Part shown: positions 27,394 to 36,845 of the stretch, one piece after another
How the letters are laid out: each line of letters starts with the position of its first letter
Position numbering within the stretch: the stretch's first letter is position 1
From: Streptomyces sp. CB01249
Lineage (GTDB): Bacteria > Actinomycetota > Actinomycetes > Streptomycetales > Streptomycetaceae
Reading direction: 5' to 3'
Length of the DNA: 64,000 nt
NCBI RefSeq assembly: GCF_001905735.1
Contig: NZ_LISW01000003.1
Location: 558,341-622,340 of the forward strand
Program-made: the position numbers and the translations under genes
The notes under the pieces: generated by a model
Told to the model about the DNA's origin: nothing
Seen by the model: the letters and a program-made list of their open reading frames with translations, nothing else
Databases searched by the model: none

Positions 27394-29250
27394 GTGCACC
27401 ACCGCACCTCCAGACGCACCCTCCTCACCGCCACCGCGGCCACCGCGGTCGCCGCCGCGGCGGGCATGGCGACCGCCCCGGGCGCCGCCGCCTCCCAGGG
27501 CTCCGGCTCCGCGCACAGCAGCCACACCTCCGCCGCCACGACCCGGCGGCTGAAGCGGCTCATCTCCCGGATGAGCCTGGAGGAGAAGGTCGGCCAGCTC
27601 TTCGTCATGCGGGTCTACGGGCACTCCGCCACCGACCCCGACCAGGCCGACATCGACGCCAACCTCGCCGAGATCGGGGTGCGTACGGCCGCCGAGATGA
27701 TCGCCAAGTACCACGTCGGCGGGATCATCTACTTCGCCTGGGCGCACAACACCCGCGACCCGCACCAGATCGCCGAGCTCTCCAACGGCATCCAGCGCGC
27801 GGGCCTCGCGGGCCCGTCCCGCGTGCCGCTGCTGATCTCCACCGACCAGGAGCACGGCATCGTCTGCCGCGTCGGCGAGCCCGCCACGCTGATGCCGGGC
27901 GCGATGGCGCTTGGCGCGGGCGGTTCGCGCTCCGACGCCCGCAGGGCCGGGCAGATCGCGGGCGCCGAGCTGGCGGCGATCGGCATCAACCAGAACTACG
28001 CGCCGGACGCCGACGTCAACGTGAACCCGGCCAACCCGGTCATCGGCGTCCGCTCCTTCGGCTCGGACCCGCAGTCCGTGGCGGACATGGTCGCCGCGCA
28101 GGTGAAGGGGTATCAGAGCGCCGGGATCGCCTCCACGGCCAAGCACTTCCCGGGCCACGGCGACACCAGCACCGACAGCCACACGGGCCTGCCGGTCATC
28201 GGCCACACCCGGGAGCAGTGGGCGGAGCTGGACGCGCCCCCGTTCCGGGCGGCCATCGCGGCGGGCATCGACTCGATCATGACCGCGCACATCGTGGTGC
28301 CCGCGCTCGACCCGGCCGAGGACCCGGCGACCCTGTCGAAGCCGATCCTCACCGGCATCCTGCGCGAGGAGCTGGGCTACGACGGGGTGGTGGTCACCGA
28401 CTCGCTGGGCATGGAGGGCGTGCGCACGAAGTACGGGGACGACCGGGTGCCGGTGCTCGCGCTCCAGGCCGGCGTGGACCAGCTGCTGAACCCGCCGAGC
28501 CTGGAGGTCTCGTGGAACGCGCTGCTGGCGGCCGTCAAGAGCGGTGAGGTCAGCGAGGCCCGGCTGGACGAATCGATCCTGCGCATCCTGCGCCTGAAGA
28601 CGAAGCTGGGGCTCTTCGAGCAGCCGTTCGTCTCCGGGCGCGGGGTGGACCGTACGGTCGGCACCCGGGCGCATCTGGCCGCCGCCGACCGGATCGCCGA
28701 GCACACGACGACCCTGCTGGCCAATGAGGGCCGGCTGCTGCCGCTGTCGCGCCGTTCGCACCGGAACCTGCTGGTGGTGGGCGCCGACCCGGCCTCGCCC
28801 TCGGGCACCACGGGGCCGCCGACGACGACGCTGGCCGAGGCGTTCAACGAGCTGGGGTACGCGGCGACCGCGTTGTCCACCGGGACCGCGCCCACCCAGG
28901 CGTCCATCGACGCGGCGGTGGCAGCCGCGCGGGGCAAGGACGCGGTGGTCGTGGGGACGTACAACGTCACGGCGACCAGTTCGCAGCGCACCCTCGTCAG
29001 CGCGCTGGCCGCGACGGGCGTCCCGGTGATCACGCTCGCCATCCGCAATCCGTACGACATCGCGCAGCTGGCGGGGACGGGGCACAAGGCGCACCTGGCC
29101 GCGTACTCCTGGACCGACGTCGAACTGCGCGCGGCGGCCCGGGTGATCGCGGGCCGGGCCCGCCCGGAGGGCCGCCTCCCGGTTCCGGTGCAGCGGGCGG
29201 ACGACCCGTCGAAGGTGCTGTATCCGGTGGGGTACGGGCTGAAGTACTGA
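27394..29250 (+). CDS. Glycoside hydrolase family 3, beta-N-acetylglucosaminidase (NagZ-like)
   Basis: A secreted enzyme of about 618 residues. The GTG at 27394 (VHHRTSRRTLLTATAAT) has AAGGAG 7 bp upstream and begins a twin-arginine signal (RRTLLTATAATAVAAAAG). The GH3 TIM barrel contains the hexosaminidase signature KHFPGHGDTSTDSHTG at 250-265, including the Asp-His dyad, and the nucleophile Asp336 in VVTDSLGMEG. A C-terminal alpha/beta domain follows (about 430-618). Such enzymes release GlcNAc from chito- or muropeptides. Monocistronic; likely regulated through the paired repeat upstream. Confidence 0.9.
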   Translation: MHHRTSRRTLLTATAATAVAAAAGMATAPGAAASQGSGSAHSSHTSAATTRRLKRLISRMSLEEKVGQLFVMRVYGHSATDPDQADIDANLAEIGVRTAAEMIAKYHVGGIIYFAWAHNTRDPHQIAELSNGIQRAGLAGPSRVPLLISTDQEHGIVCRVGEPATLMPGAMALGAGGSRSDARRAGQIAGAELAAIGINQNYAPDADVNVNPANPVIGVRSFGSDPQSVADMVAAQVKGYQSAGIASTAKHFPGHGDTSTDSHTGLPVIGHTREQWAELDAPPFRAAIAAGIDSIMTAHIVVPALDPAEDPATLSKPILTGILREELGYDGVVVTDSLGMEGVRTKYGDDRVPVLALQAGVDQLLNPPSLEVSWNALLAAVKSGEVSEARLDESILRILRLKTKLGLFEQPFVSGRGVDRTVGTRAHLAAADRIAEHTTTLLANEGRLLPLSRRSHRNLLVVGADPASPSGTTGPPTTTLAEAFNELGYAATALSTGTAPTQASIDAAVAAARGKDAVVVGTYNVTATSSQRTLVSALAATGVPVITLAIRNPYDIAQLAGTGHKAHLAAYSWTDVELRAAARVIAGRARPEGRLPVPVQRADDPSKVLYPVGYGLKY

Positions 29251-29256
29251 GCACCT

Positions 29257-29288
29257 CCTGCCCCGGTGGCCGCGGCCACCGGGGCAGG
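29257..29288. terminator. 32-bp perfect palindrome, bidirectional terminator
   Basis: CCTGCCCCGGTGGCCG followed by its exact complement spans 29257-29288, between the GH3 stop (29250) and the stop of the convergent peptidase gene (29295). The arms are 16 bp with no spacer, giving a very stable hairpin on either strand. Confidence 0.85.
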
Positions 29289-29294
29289 ATCACC

Positions 29295-30770
29295 TCACGG
29301 GCGCCGGACGCCGAGGCGGTGGTCGGTCGTCAGGTCCTTGTTGTCGAGCCGTGCGTCGAACTTCGCGAGCGGCTTCGCCTTGGACTCGTCCTGCTGGACG
29401 GCGGCCGGGGCGACGCCCGCCCAGCGCAGGATCGCGGCCGTGGCCGTGGCGTTCTCCGAGGGCACGAGGCCCGCGACGTTGGAGCCGTGGTTCCCGCCGG
29501 GCTGGGTGAAGACGTAGCTGTCACGGGCGCCCGCCCCGAGCCGGAACCGCTCCGCGCCCCACGGGTCGTTCTCGCCGTAGACGTACAGCATGTGTGTGGC
29601 GTGGTGCTTCACCCAGCTGTCGACGTCCCGCATCACCCCGGGCTGGAACCTCATCGGGATGGAGCGCGGCACGAAATTGCGCGGCGGCTGGTAGCCGTAG
29701 CGGCTGAGCTTGCCGAGCCAGGGCTGCTTGATGTCGGGCGAACCGAGCTGGGTGCCCGCCTGGTAGTAGTACGGGGTGTAGTTGGCCAGGCCCTGATCGG
29801 CGTAGGCGGAGAAGCCGGAGATCGCGTCGACCGAGTCCCAGATCTCCTGGTCGGTCGCCTTCTTCGCGTCGGCCGGGAGGCTGTCGCAGTCGGCGAGCAG
29901 GCTGTACTGCCAGAACGCCCACACGTAGTCCATGACGACGGCCTCGTACGCCTTGTCCAGCGAGCCGACCGTGTCGAAGGTGTAGCCGTTGTCGGCCGCG
30001 TACTGCGCGTACTTCTCCTCCAGCGGCGCGCGGCGGATCAGGGCCTCGCGCTGGACGCCGCTCAGCTTGTCGCGGCACTCCTTGGTGCCGACCTTCGCGA
30101 AGAACCGGTCGTACGCCGAGTCCTCGTTGTTCACCACGTCGTTGGGGGCGACGTAGGCGACGACGCCGTCCATGTCCTTCGGGTAGAAGCGCTCGTAGTA
30201 CGTGGCGGTCATGCCGCCCTTGGAGCCGCCGGTGGTCAGCCAGTTCTTGGAGTAGATCCGCTTGAGCGCGGTGAAGACGCGGTGCTGGTCGCTGGCCGCC
30301 TGCCAGATGTCCAGCTTCGACCAGTCGGCGGGCGACGGGCGCGACGGGGTGAAGTAGCGGTACTCCAGCGAGACCTGGTTGCCGTCGACGATCCGGGTGG
30401 GCTCGGAGCGGCTGGGGTTGGTGGAGACGTTGTAGCCGCCGGTGAAGAAGACCGTGGGACGCGAGGTGTCCTTGTGCAGCAGGGTGATCCTCTGCTGGAA
30501 CGTTCCCTTGGACGGGTGGCGGTGGTCGACGGGCTGGGTGTAGTTGAGGACGAAGTAGCGGTAGCCCGCGTAGGGCTTCTCCTCGATGAGACTCATGCCC
30601 GGGATGGCCAGGATGCGGTCCTTGATGTCCGTGCTCGTTCCGCTGTCGCTCACGGCGGTGCCGAGCGGTGCCGGTACGGCGGCGGTGGCCGCCCCGGCCG
30701 AGGCACCCGTCGCACTCACCGTGCCGATGAGCACCGCGAGCGACAGGATTCCTCTGAGCGCCTTACGCAT
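29295..30770 (-). CDS. Secreted S28/S37-type serine peptidase (PS-10-like tripeptidyl aminopeptidase)
   Basis: An exported protein of about 491 residues. A signal peptide (MRKALRGILSLAVLIGTVSATGASAGAATAA) leads into an alpha/beta-hydrolase fold. The nucleophile elbow is GGSKGG with Ser183, and YGENDPWGAERF and QPGGNHGSNVAGLVP provide the likely Asp and His. This matches the Streptomyces PS-10 / Peptidase_S37 family, aminopeptidases cutting tripeptides from substrates. The ATG at 30770 has GGGGAGG upstream; an earlier in-frame ATG at 30824 lacks signal-peptide character. Monocistronic. Confidence 0.88.
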   Translation of the reverse strand: MRKALRGILSLAVLIGTVSATGASAGAATAAVPAPLGTAVSDSGTSTDIKDRILAIPGMSLIEEKPYAGYRYFVLNYTQPVDHRHPSKGTFQQRITLLHKDTSRPTVFFTGGYNVSTNPSRSEPTRIVDGNQVSLEYRYFTPSRPSPADWSKLDIWQAASDQHRVFTALKRIYSKNWLTTGGSKGGMTATYYERFYPKDMDGVVAYVAPNDVVNNEDSAYDRFFAKVGTKECRDKLSGVQREALIRRAPLEEKYAQYAADNGYTFDTVGSLDKAYEAVVMDYVWAFWQYSLLADCDSLPADAKKATDQEIWDSVDAISGFSAYADQGLANYTPYYYQAGTQLGSPDIKQPWLGKLSRYGYQPPRNFVPRSIPMRFQPGVMRDVDSWVKHHATHMLYVYGENDPWGAERFRLGAGARDSYVFTQPGGNHGSNVAGLVPSENATATAAILRWAGVAPAAVQQDESKAKPLAKFDARLDNKDLTTDHRLGVRRP

Positions 30771-30901
30771 GCGTGTCCTCCCCTGAGCCGTCTCCGGATT
30801 CCCGCGAGACGCCTCTTGGTCCACAGCTGACGCGGTGAACCTAGCGGGGCAACACCCGCACCACCAGACCCCCTTGCCCGGGTCCGGGAGCTGTCACCCG
30901 G

Positions 30902-31318
30902 TCAGCACAGGATCCAGCCGGTGCGGGCGCCCTTGCCGTCGACGGTGCCGGAGACCCGCACGCACCGGTTCAGCGCGTGGACGGTCAACGGGCCCGCCAG
31001 CTGCGTGAAGCGGCCGCTGTCCGTGACGGGGAGGCCGCCGCGCGGCTGGATGGTCACGGACATGGTGCGGCGCTTGCCGGGCTTGGCGGCGACCGCGGTG
31101 ACACAGGCGTAGGCGCGGGACTTGTAGACGCGGAGCTCGCCCGTCGCGAACTTCACCGTCTTCTTGGGGCGGCCCGCGCAGACCGAGGCGGCGTCCGCGC
31201 TCCCCGCGACCGCCCCGCCGGTCACCAGTGCGAGGGCGGTGGCCAGGGCGAGGACCACGGCATGGCGGCGGAGCCCTCGCCGCGCGCCCCGGGCGTGTCC
31301 TTCGGTCCCTCTGGTCAC
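30902..31318 (-). CDS. Small secreted protein, unknown function
   Basis: A 138-residue protein with an Arg-rich n-region, a hydrophobic core and an AxA cleavage (GGAVAGSADAAS, about residue 44), so it is exported. The mature part of about 94 residues holds four cysteines (VCAGR, AYACVT, NRCVRV, final WILC), likely two disulfides, and a beta-rich pattern. Ending exactly on cysteine is notable. No family recognised. It is divergent from another small secreted protein. Confidence 0.65.
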   Translation of the reverse strand: MTRGTEGHARGARRGLRRHAVVLALATALALVTGGAVAGSADAASVCAGRPKKTVKFATGELRVYKSRAYACVTAVAAKPGKRRTMSVTIQPRGGLPVTDSGRFTQLAGPLTVHALNRCVRVSGTVDGKGARTGWILC

Positions 31319-31503
31319 AGCAGCCCCATCGCTTCATCGAACATCCGCGCCTCTACCCGACACCTGGGCGCATATGCCTGTACCTGCGTACGACGCGGGA
31401 GGCCATCCGGAGGTTGCATCCGGCGGGCCCGGCACCTGCGGGAGCCGGGGCGCCCCACCATGGAGCCCGACAGGACAGACCACCACGAAAGGCAGGAACC
31501 GTC

Positions 31504-31998
31504 ATGACCCGAACCCGCTCAGCCCGGCGCACCGCCGGTCGTACGCTGCTCGCCTCCGCGCTCCTCGCCGCCGCCGTCGCCGTGCCCGCCGCCGCCGCCA
31601 CGGCCGCCCCGCGCGAGGCGGCCGCCGGGGCGACGGTCACCGACGAGACCGCGACCCAGGAGTCCCGGCTGGTGGACGACTTCTACAGCGCGTACATCGA
31701 CGCGGTGGCCGCCGAGGACGGCGGGGACCTCGCCACCGCGCTGCGCGGGTTCTACCTCACCCCCGAGCTGCGCGAACGCCTCGCGGGCTGGGAGGCGTCG
31801 AACCACGCGGACGGCGTGCTCCTCGCCCAGGACGTCCCCGCCGACCACCTGGTCACCCCGGGCCACAGCGGCGCCGGGCACACCTGGTCCACGGTCCGGC
31901 TCACCTGGGGATCGCCCGAGGACCCCACGTACACCTACCTGACGGTGCGCTCCGACCTCGCGACCGGGAAGATCTCGGCGATCCGCGACGACGCGTAG
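31504..31998 (+). CDS. Small secreted protein, unknown function
   Basis: A 164-residue exported protein: signal peptide (RRTAGRTLLASALLAAAVAVPAAAATAAP) then a mature domain of about 130 residues beginning TQESRLVDDFYSAYIDAVA. The pattern of an initial helix with conserved aromatic residues followed by strands (WSTVRLTWGSPEDPTYTYLTVRSD) resembles SnoaL/DUF3828-like cystatin folds, but this is only a resemblance. ATG at 31504 with AAGGCAGGAACC upstream. Its stop lies 2 bp from the convergent ABC exporter stop. Confidence 0.7.
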   Translation: MTRTRSARRTAGRTLLASALLAAAVAVPAAAATAAPREAAAGATVTDETATQESRLVDDFYSAYIDAVAAEDGGDLATALRGFYLTPELRERLAGWEASNHADGVLLAQDVPADHLVTPGHSGAGHTWSTVRLTWGSPEDPTYTYLTVRSDLATGKISAIRDDA

Positions 31999-32000
31999 CC

Positions 32001-35000
32001 TCAGACGCCCGCGGGCTCGTCCTCCCCTATGAACGTGCGCCACAGCACCGCGTAGTGCCCGTCGCGGGCCAGGAGTTCGTCGTGGGTGCCGTCCTCCACG
32101 ACCCGGCCGTGGTCCATCACCACGACCCGGTCCGCGCGGGCGGCCGTGGTCAGGCGGTGGGCGACGACAAGCGTGGTGCGGCGGCCCGCGAGCCGGTCGG
32201 TCGCCTGGTTCACCAGCGCCTCGCTGGCCAGGTCGAGCGAGGCGGTCGCCTCGTCCAGGAGCAGGATGTCCGGGTCGACCAGCTCGGCGCGGGCGAGCGC
32301 GATCAGCTGGCGCTGTCCGGCCGAGAGGTTGCGGCCCCGCTCGGCGACCTCGTGGAGGTAGCCGCCGTCCAGCGTGGCGATCATGTCGTGCGCCCCGACC
32401 GCCCTGGCGGCCGCCTCCACCTCCGCGTCGGTGGCGTCCGGCCGCCCGTAGGCGATGGCGTCGCGCACGGTCCCGGGGAAGAGGTACGCCTCCTGCGGTA
32501 CGACTCCGAGCCTGCGCCGGTACGCGGTGATCCCGAGCGCGCGCAGGTCGGCGCCGTCCACCGTGATCCTGCCGTCGGTCGGGTCGTAGTACCGGGCGAC
32601 CAGCTTGACCAGGGTGGACTTCCCGGCCCCGGTCTCCCCGACGAACGCGACGGTCTGCCCGGCCGGGATGCGCAGGTCGACGCCCCGGAGGGCCGCCTCC
32701 TCGTCCCCGTAGGCGAAGGACACGTCCTCGAAGGCGATCTCGCCGCGCAGTTCGCGGACGTGGCGCGGGTCGTCGCGGTCGGTGGTGGAGGCGGGCTCGC
32801 GCAGAAGTTCCTGGATGCGGCCGAGGGAGACGGCGGCCTGCTGGTAGCCGTCGAAGACCTGGGAGAGCTGCTGGACGGGCGCGAAGAACAGGTCGATGTA
32901 GAGCAGGTAGGCGACCAGCGCGCCCGCGGTGAGCGTGGAGTCGTCCACCCGGTGGGCGCCGACGATCAGCACCGCCGCCGCGGCCACCGAGGACAGCAGC
33001 TGGACGAACGGGAAGTAGACGGAGATCAGCCACTGCCCGCGCACCCGGGCCTCGCGGTACTCGTCGCTGCGCGCGGCGAACGCGTCGGCCCCGTCCCGCT
33101 CGCGCCGGAACGCCTGCACGATGCGGAGACCGGCGACGGACTCCTGGAGGTCGGCGTTGACGACGCTGATCCGTTCACGGGCCAGCTCGTACGCCTTGAC
33201 GCTCTTGCGGCGGAAGAAGACGGTCCCGACGACGAGGACGGGCAGGGTCGCGAAGACCACGAGGGCCAGTTCCACGTCCAGGACCAGCAGCGCGACCATG
33301 ATGCCGAGGAAGGTGACGACGGAGACGAAGGCGGTGACCAGGCCGGTCTGGAGGAACGTGGACAGCGCGTCCACGTCCGTCGTCATCCGGGTCATGATGC
33401 GGCCGGTCAGCTCGCGCTCGTAATAGTCGAGCCCCAGGCGCTGGAGCTGGGCGAAGATCTTCAGCCGCAGCGCGTACAGCACCCGCTCACCGGTGCGGCC
33501 GGTCATCCGGGTCTCGCCGATCTGGGCCGCCCACTGCACGAGGACGACGACCAGGGCGAAGGCGGATGCCGTCCAGACCGCGCCCAGCGCGAGCTGGGTG
33601 ACCCCGTCGTCGATGCCGTTACGGATCAGGACCGGGAGCAGCAGCCCGGCTCCGGCGTCCACGGCGACCAGGCCGAGGCTGACGAGCAGCGGCAGCCCGA
33701 AGCCGCGCAGCAGCCTGCGCAGCCCGTAGGAGTCCTCGGGGCGCACGGCGCGGGCCTCGTCCACGTCCGGGGTGTCGTTCGCCGGAGGCAGGGCGTCCAC
33801 CTGGGCGAGCAGTTCGGGCGTGGCGGGCGTACCCGCCGTGTCGGCGGACCGGTCCTGCTCGCGGCGCACCCACAGCGCGGGCGTGATGCCGCGCTCGGCG
33901 TCGAACGCGGCGTCGATCTCCTCCTGGAGCGCGCGGTCCCCCTCCGGGTCCTCGGGGGCCGCGGCCGGGCGGTGACCGGGCGAGGGGCTGCCGAGCTCGT
34001 CGGGGTCGGTGAGCAGGCGCCGGTAGAGGGCGCAGCGGCGCTCCAGCTCCTCGTGGGTGCCGAGGTCGGCGAGGCGACCGTTGTCGAGGACGGCGATGCG
34101 GTCCGCGAGGTTCAGGGTGGAGCGGCGGTGGGCGATGAGCAGGGTCGTACGGCCTGCCATCACCTGGCGCAGGGCCTCGTGGATCTCGTGCTCGACGCGG
34201 GCGTCCACGGCGGAGGTGGCGTCGTCCAGGAGCAGCAGGCGGGGGTCGGTGAGGATGGCCCGGGCGAGGGCGATGCGCTGGCGCTGGCCGCCGGAGAGGG
34301 TGAGGCCGTGCTCGCCGACCTTGGTGTCGTAGCCGTTCGGCAGCTCGGCGATGAAGCGGTGGGCCTGGGCGGAGCGGGCGGCCTGTTCGATCTGCTCGTC
34401 GGTGGCGCCGGGCAGGCCGTACGCGATGTTGGAGCGGACGGTGTCGGAGAACAGGAAGCTGTCCTCGGGGACGAGCCCGATCGCGGCGCGCAGCGAGTCG
34501 AGGGTGAGCTCCCGCACGTCGTGGCCGCCGACGAGGACCGCGCCGTGCGTGACGTCGTAGAAGCGCGGCAGCAGCAGCGAGACGGTGGACTTGCCGCTGC
34601 CGGAGGCGCCGACGACGGCGACGGTCTCGCCGGGTTCGATGGTCAGCGAGAAGCCGTCGAGGACCGGGCGGCGGGTGTCGTCGTACCCGAATCGCACGTC
34701 CTCGAACTCGACGCTGGCGGGGGCGTCGGCGGGGAGTTCCTTGGCGCCGTCCTTGAGGGAGGGCTCGGTGTCGATGAGCTCCAGGACGCGTTCCACTCCG
34801 GCGCGGGCCTGCTGGCCGACGGTGAGGACCATGGCGAGCATGCGGACCGGGCCGACGAGCTGCGCGAGGTACGTGGAGAACGCGACGAAGGTGCCGAGGG
34901 TGATCTCGCCCCGGGTGGCCAGCCAGCCGCCGAGGGCCAGCATCGCGACCTGGCCGAGGGCGGGCACGGACTGGAGGGCGGGGGTGTAGCGGGAGTTCAG

Positions 35001-35741
35001 CCGGATGGTGCGCAGCCGGCCCGCGAACAGCTTGCGGCCGACCTCGCGCAGCTTGCCGGTCTCCTGCTCCTCCTGGCCGAAGCCCTTGACGACGCGGACG
35101 CCGGAGACGGCCCCGTCCACGACTCCGGCGACGGCGGCCGCCTGCGACTGGGCGTACCAGGTGGCGGGGAAGAGGCGGGCGCGGGAGCGGCGGGCGATGT
35201 ACCAGAGGGCGGGGGCGACGGCGACGGCGACGAGGGTGAGCAGCGGCGACAGCCAGGCCATGATCACCAGGGAGATCAGGAACAGCAGCACGTTGCCGAT
35301 GGTCATCGGGAGCATGAAGAGCAGGCTCTGGATGAGCTGGAGGTCGCTGGTCGCGCGTCCGACGACCTGCCCGGTGGACAGTTCGTCCTGGCGCTTGCCG
35401 TCGAGCCGGGTGATCGTCCCGTACATGCCGGTCCGCAGGTCGTGCTGGACGTCCAGGGCGAGCCGGCCGCCGTAGTAGCGGCGGATGTAGGTGGAGGCGT
35501 AGACGAGGGCGGCCGCCACGATCAGCAGGCCGGTCCAGACGGCGAGGGAGCGGGTGTGGCCGACGACGACGTCATCGATGATCACCTTGGTGATCAGGGG
35601 GACGAGGGCCATCACGGCCATGCCGGCGAGCGAGGAGCCGAGCGCCAGCAGGACGTTGCGGCGGTAGCGCCAGGCGTAGCCGCTCAGTCTCCGCGCCCAG
35701 CCGCCCCGCTGCCCGCGTTCCGTCTCCCGTGCGTCCGCCAC
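32001..35741 (-). CDS. Fused two-module ABC exporter (TMD-NBD-TMD-NBD)
   Basis: About 1246 residues encoding two complete MsbA-type exporter halves in one chain. NBD1: Walker A GASGSGKST at 378, signature LSGGQRQR, Walker B LLLLDDATSAVD. NBD2: Walker A GETGAGKST at 1035, signature LSAGQRQL, Walker B ILLLDEATASLD with catalytic Glu1164. In NBD1 the catalytic glutamate is replaced by Asp507, so one ATP site is degenerate, as in heterodimeric multidrug exporters. A charged linker of about 100 residues joins the halves. The GTG at 35741 has GGGAGG at proper spacing; the ATG at 35804 would put coding sequence over a palindromic operator and is rejected. Confidence 0.92.
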   Translation of the reverse strand: MADARETERGQRGGWARRLSGYAWRYRRNVLLALGSSLAGMAVMALVPLITKVIIDDVVVGHTRSLAVWTGLLIVAAALVYASTYIRRYYGGRLALDVQHDLRTGMYGTITRLDGKRQDELSTGQVVGRATSDLQLIQSLLFMLPMTIGNVLLFLISLVIMAWLSPLLTLVAVAVAPALWYIARRSRARLFPATWYAQSQAAAVAGVVDGAVSGVRVVKGFGQEEQETGKLREVGRKLFAGRLRTIRLNSRYTPALQSVPALGQVAMLALGGWLATRGEITLGTFVAFSTYLAQLVGPVRMLAMVLTVGQQARAGVERVLELIDTEPSLKDGAKELPADAPASVEFEDVRFGYDDTRRPVLDGFSLTIEPGETVAVVGASGSGKSTVSLLLPRFYDVTHGAVLVGGHDVRELTLDSLRAAIGLVPEDSFLFSDTVRSNIAYGLPGATDEQIEQAARSAQAHRFIAELPNGYDTKVGEHGLTLSGGQRQRIALARAILTDPRLLLLDDATSAVDARVEHEIHEALRQVMAGRTTLLIAHRRSTLNLADRIAVLDNGRLADLGTHEELERRCALYRRLLTDPDELGSPSPGHRPAAAPEDPEGDRALQEEIDAAFDAERGITPALWVRREQDRSADTAGTPATPELLAQVDALPPANDTPDVDEARAVRPEDSYGLRRLLRGFGLPLLVSLGLVAVDAGAGLLLPVLIRNGIDDGVTQLALGAVWTASAFALVVVLVQWAAQIGETRMTGRTGERVLYALRLKIFAQLQRLGLDYYERELTGRIMTRMTTDVDALSTFLQTGLVTAFVSVVTFLGIMVALLVLDVELALVVFATLPVLVVGTVFFRRKSVKAYELARERISVVNADLQESVAGLRIVQAFRRERDGADAFAARSDEYREARVRGQWLISVYFPFVQLLSSVAAAAVLIVGAHRVDDSTLTAGALVAYLLYIDLFFAPVQQLSQVFDGYQQAAVSLGRIQELLREPASTTDRDDPRHVRELRGEIAFEDVSFAYGDEEAALRGVDLRIPAGQTVAFVGETGAGKSTLVKLVARYYDPTDGRITVDGADLRALGITAYRRRLGVVPQEAYLFPGTVRDAIAYGRPDATDAEVEAAARAVGAHDMIATLDGGYLHEVAERGRNLSAGQRQLIALARAELVDPDILLLDEATASLDLASEALVNQATDRLAGRRTTLVVAHRLTTAARADRVVVMDHGRVVEDGTHDELLARDGHYAVLWRTFIGEDEPAGV

Positions 35742-35788
35742 CCGGTGCCTCCCGTTCGACCTGTTCCGACGGAAGGCACCAACACGGG

Positions 35789-35817
35789 TTGTTGCGGATT
35801 TCATCCCTCCGCAACAA
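35789..35817. promoter_or_regulatory. Palindromic operator upstream of the ABC exporter
   Basis: TTGTTGCGGA (35789-35798) and TCCGCAACAA (35808-35817) form a perfect 10-bp inverted repeat with a 9-bp spacer, about 50 bp upstream of the exporter start. This is the geometry of MarR, TetR or PadR operators that control drug exporters. No regulator gene is adjacent. Confidence 0.75.
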
Positions 35818-35832
35818 ATACGGGACCTGAGA

Positions 35833-35860
35833 CCTAGGCCGTGCCTGGATCGCGCCTAGG
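35833..35860 (-). terminator. Hairpin at the end of the beta-lactamase-like gene
   Basis: CCTAGGC (35833-35839) pairs with GCCTAGG (35854-35860), which contains the TAG stop of the upstream minus-strand gene. It probably separates that gene from the ABC exporter. Confidence 0.5.
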
Positions 35861-36734
35861 AGCGGGCGGCGTGCATGATGCGCGGGTTGAGGTCCTTGTG
35901 GACGACCCGGGCGACGGCCTGGATGGTGTTGATGCCGTCGTTCATCGTCTTGTTGTCCTGGGTGAGCACGGTCAGCCCGTAGTCGTGGCCGTTGCCGGTG
36001 AAGGCGCCGATGCTGTGGACCCGCCAGCCGTGGGTGGAGCGCTGCAGCCAGCCGTTCTTCAGCTGGACGGTGGTCCCGGTGACGGCACCGGCCGGGGTGC
36101 CCCAGCGCTGCGAGGAGACGACCTTCTTCATCAGCCCCAGCTCGTAGGAGCGGGCGCTGTCGGTGAGCACGGAGTTCTTCGAGGTGAGCAGGGTCAGCAG
36201 CCGCTGCTCGTCCTGGGCGGTTATCTGGGTCAGGCCCCAGTAGCCGCCGGAGCCGGGCACGGTGTGGGTCATCCCGGCCGCCTTGAGGAAGGCGTTGACC
36301 TTGGTGGTGCCGAGCTGCTTCCACAGGGCGGTGGTCGCGTCGTTGTCGGACTTGGTGATCATCTTGGTGCTGAGGTCGATCTCGCGCTGGGTGAGGTAGC
36401 GGTTGTGCTGGGAGTTGTCCCACAGGAGCGTGGCCAGCACGGTCGCCTTCACGACGCTCGCGGAGTCGTACTTGGTCGTCGCGCGCAGCGTGCAGGTGGT
36501 GTTGGTGGACCGGTCGTAGAGCGCGAGCGCGACGGTGGACTTGCGGCCCTTGAGCGCGGCGGTGATGTCCTTGGTCAGCTGGGCGGCGAGCCCGGCCCGC
36601 CCGGAGGTGCAGCTCACCGAGGCGGTCGCGGCGGACGCGGGCGCGGCGGCGAGCGCGACGGGCGCGAGGACCCCGGCGGCGACGGCGGCACAGAGCGCGG
36701 CGCGGCGGCGCCCGGTGGTACGGGACGTGGTCAT
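35856..36734 (-). CDS. Secreted class A beta-lactamase-like serine hydrolase
   Basis: A 292-residue exported protein (signal RRRAALCAAVAAGVLAPVALAAAPASA). The penicillin-recognising fold is shown by SVVK (Ser93/Lys96) and SDN (129-131 in TKSDNDATT). The loop between them is about 24 residues shorter than in true class A enzymes, and the usual KTG box reads KNG (QLKNGWLQ), so beta-lactam hydrolysis is doubtful. Similar Streptomyces proteins are called serine hydrolases. Ends at a hairpin; monocistronic. Confidence 0.85.
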   Translation of the reverse strand: MTTSRTTGRRRAALCAAVAAGVLAPVALAAAPASAATASVSCTSGRAGLAAQLTKDITAALKGRKSTVALALYDRSTNTTCTLRATTKYDSASVVKATVLATLLWDNSQHNRYLTQREIDLSTKMITKSDNDATTALWKQLGTTKVNAFLKAAGMTHTVPGSGGYWGLTQITAQDEQRLLTLLTSKNSVLTDSARSYELGLMKKVVSSQRWGTPAGAVTGTTVQLKNGWLQRSTHGWRVHSIGAFTGNGHDYGLTVLTQDNKTMNDGINTIQAVARVVHKDLNPRIMHAARS

Positions 36735-36845
36735 GGTGTGTTCCCCCTGAACGATTCCTGCGGGCGGCCCCCCGGCACGCCCGCAAGAGATGACTCGCGG
36801 GCGGCGGGAAGGTTGTACGCGCCACGGAGCCCGGCACGGGCCTGT

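Noticed and set aside
31164..35837. A 1557-residue open frame antisense to the ABC exporter
   Set aside because: It is the antisense shadow of a high-GC gene; composition is Gly/Val/Arg/Asp-biased with no domain, and the minus-strand exporter has complete motifs.
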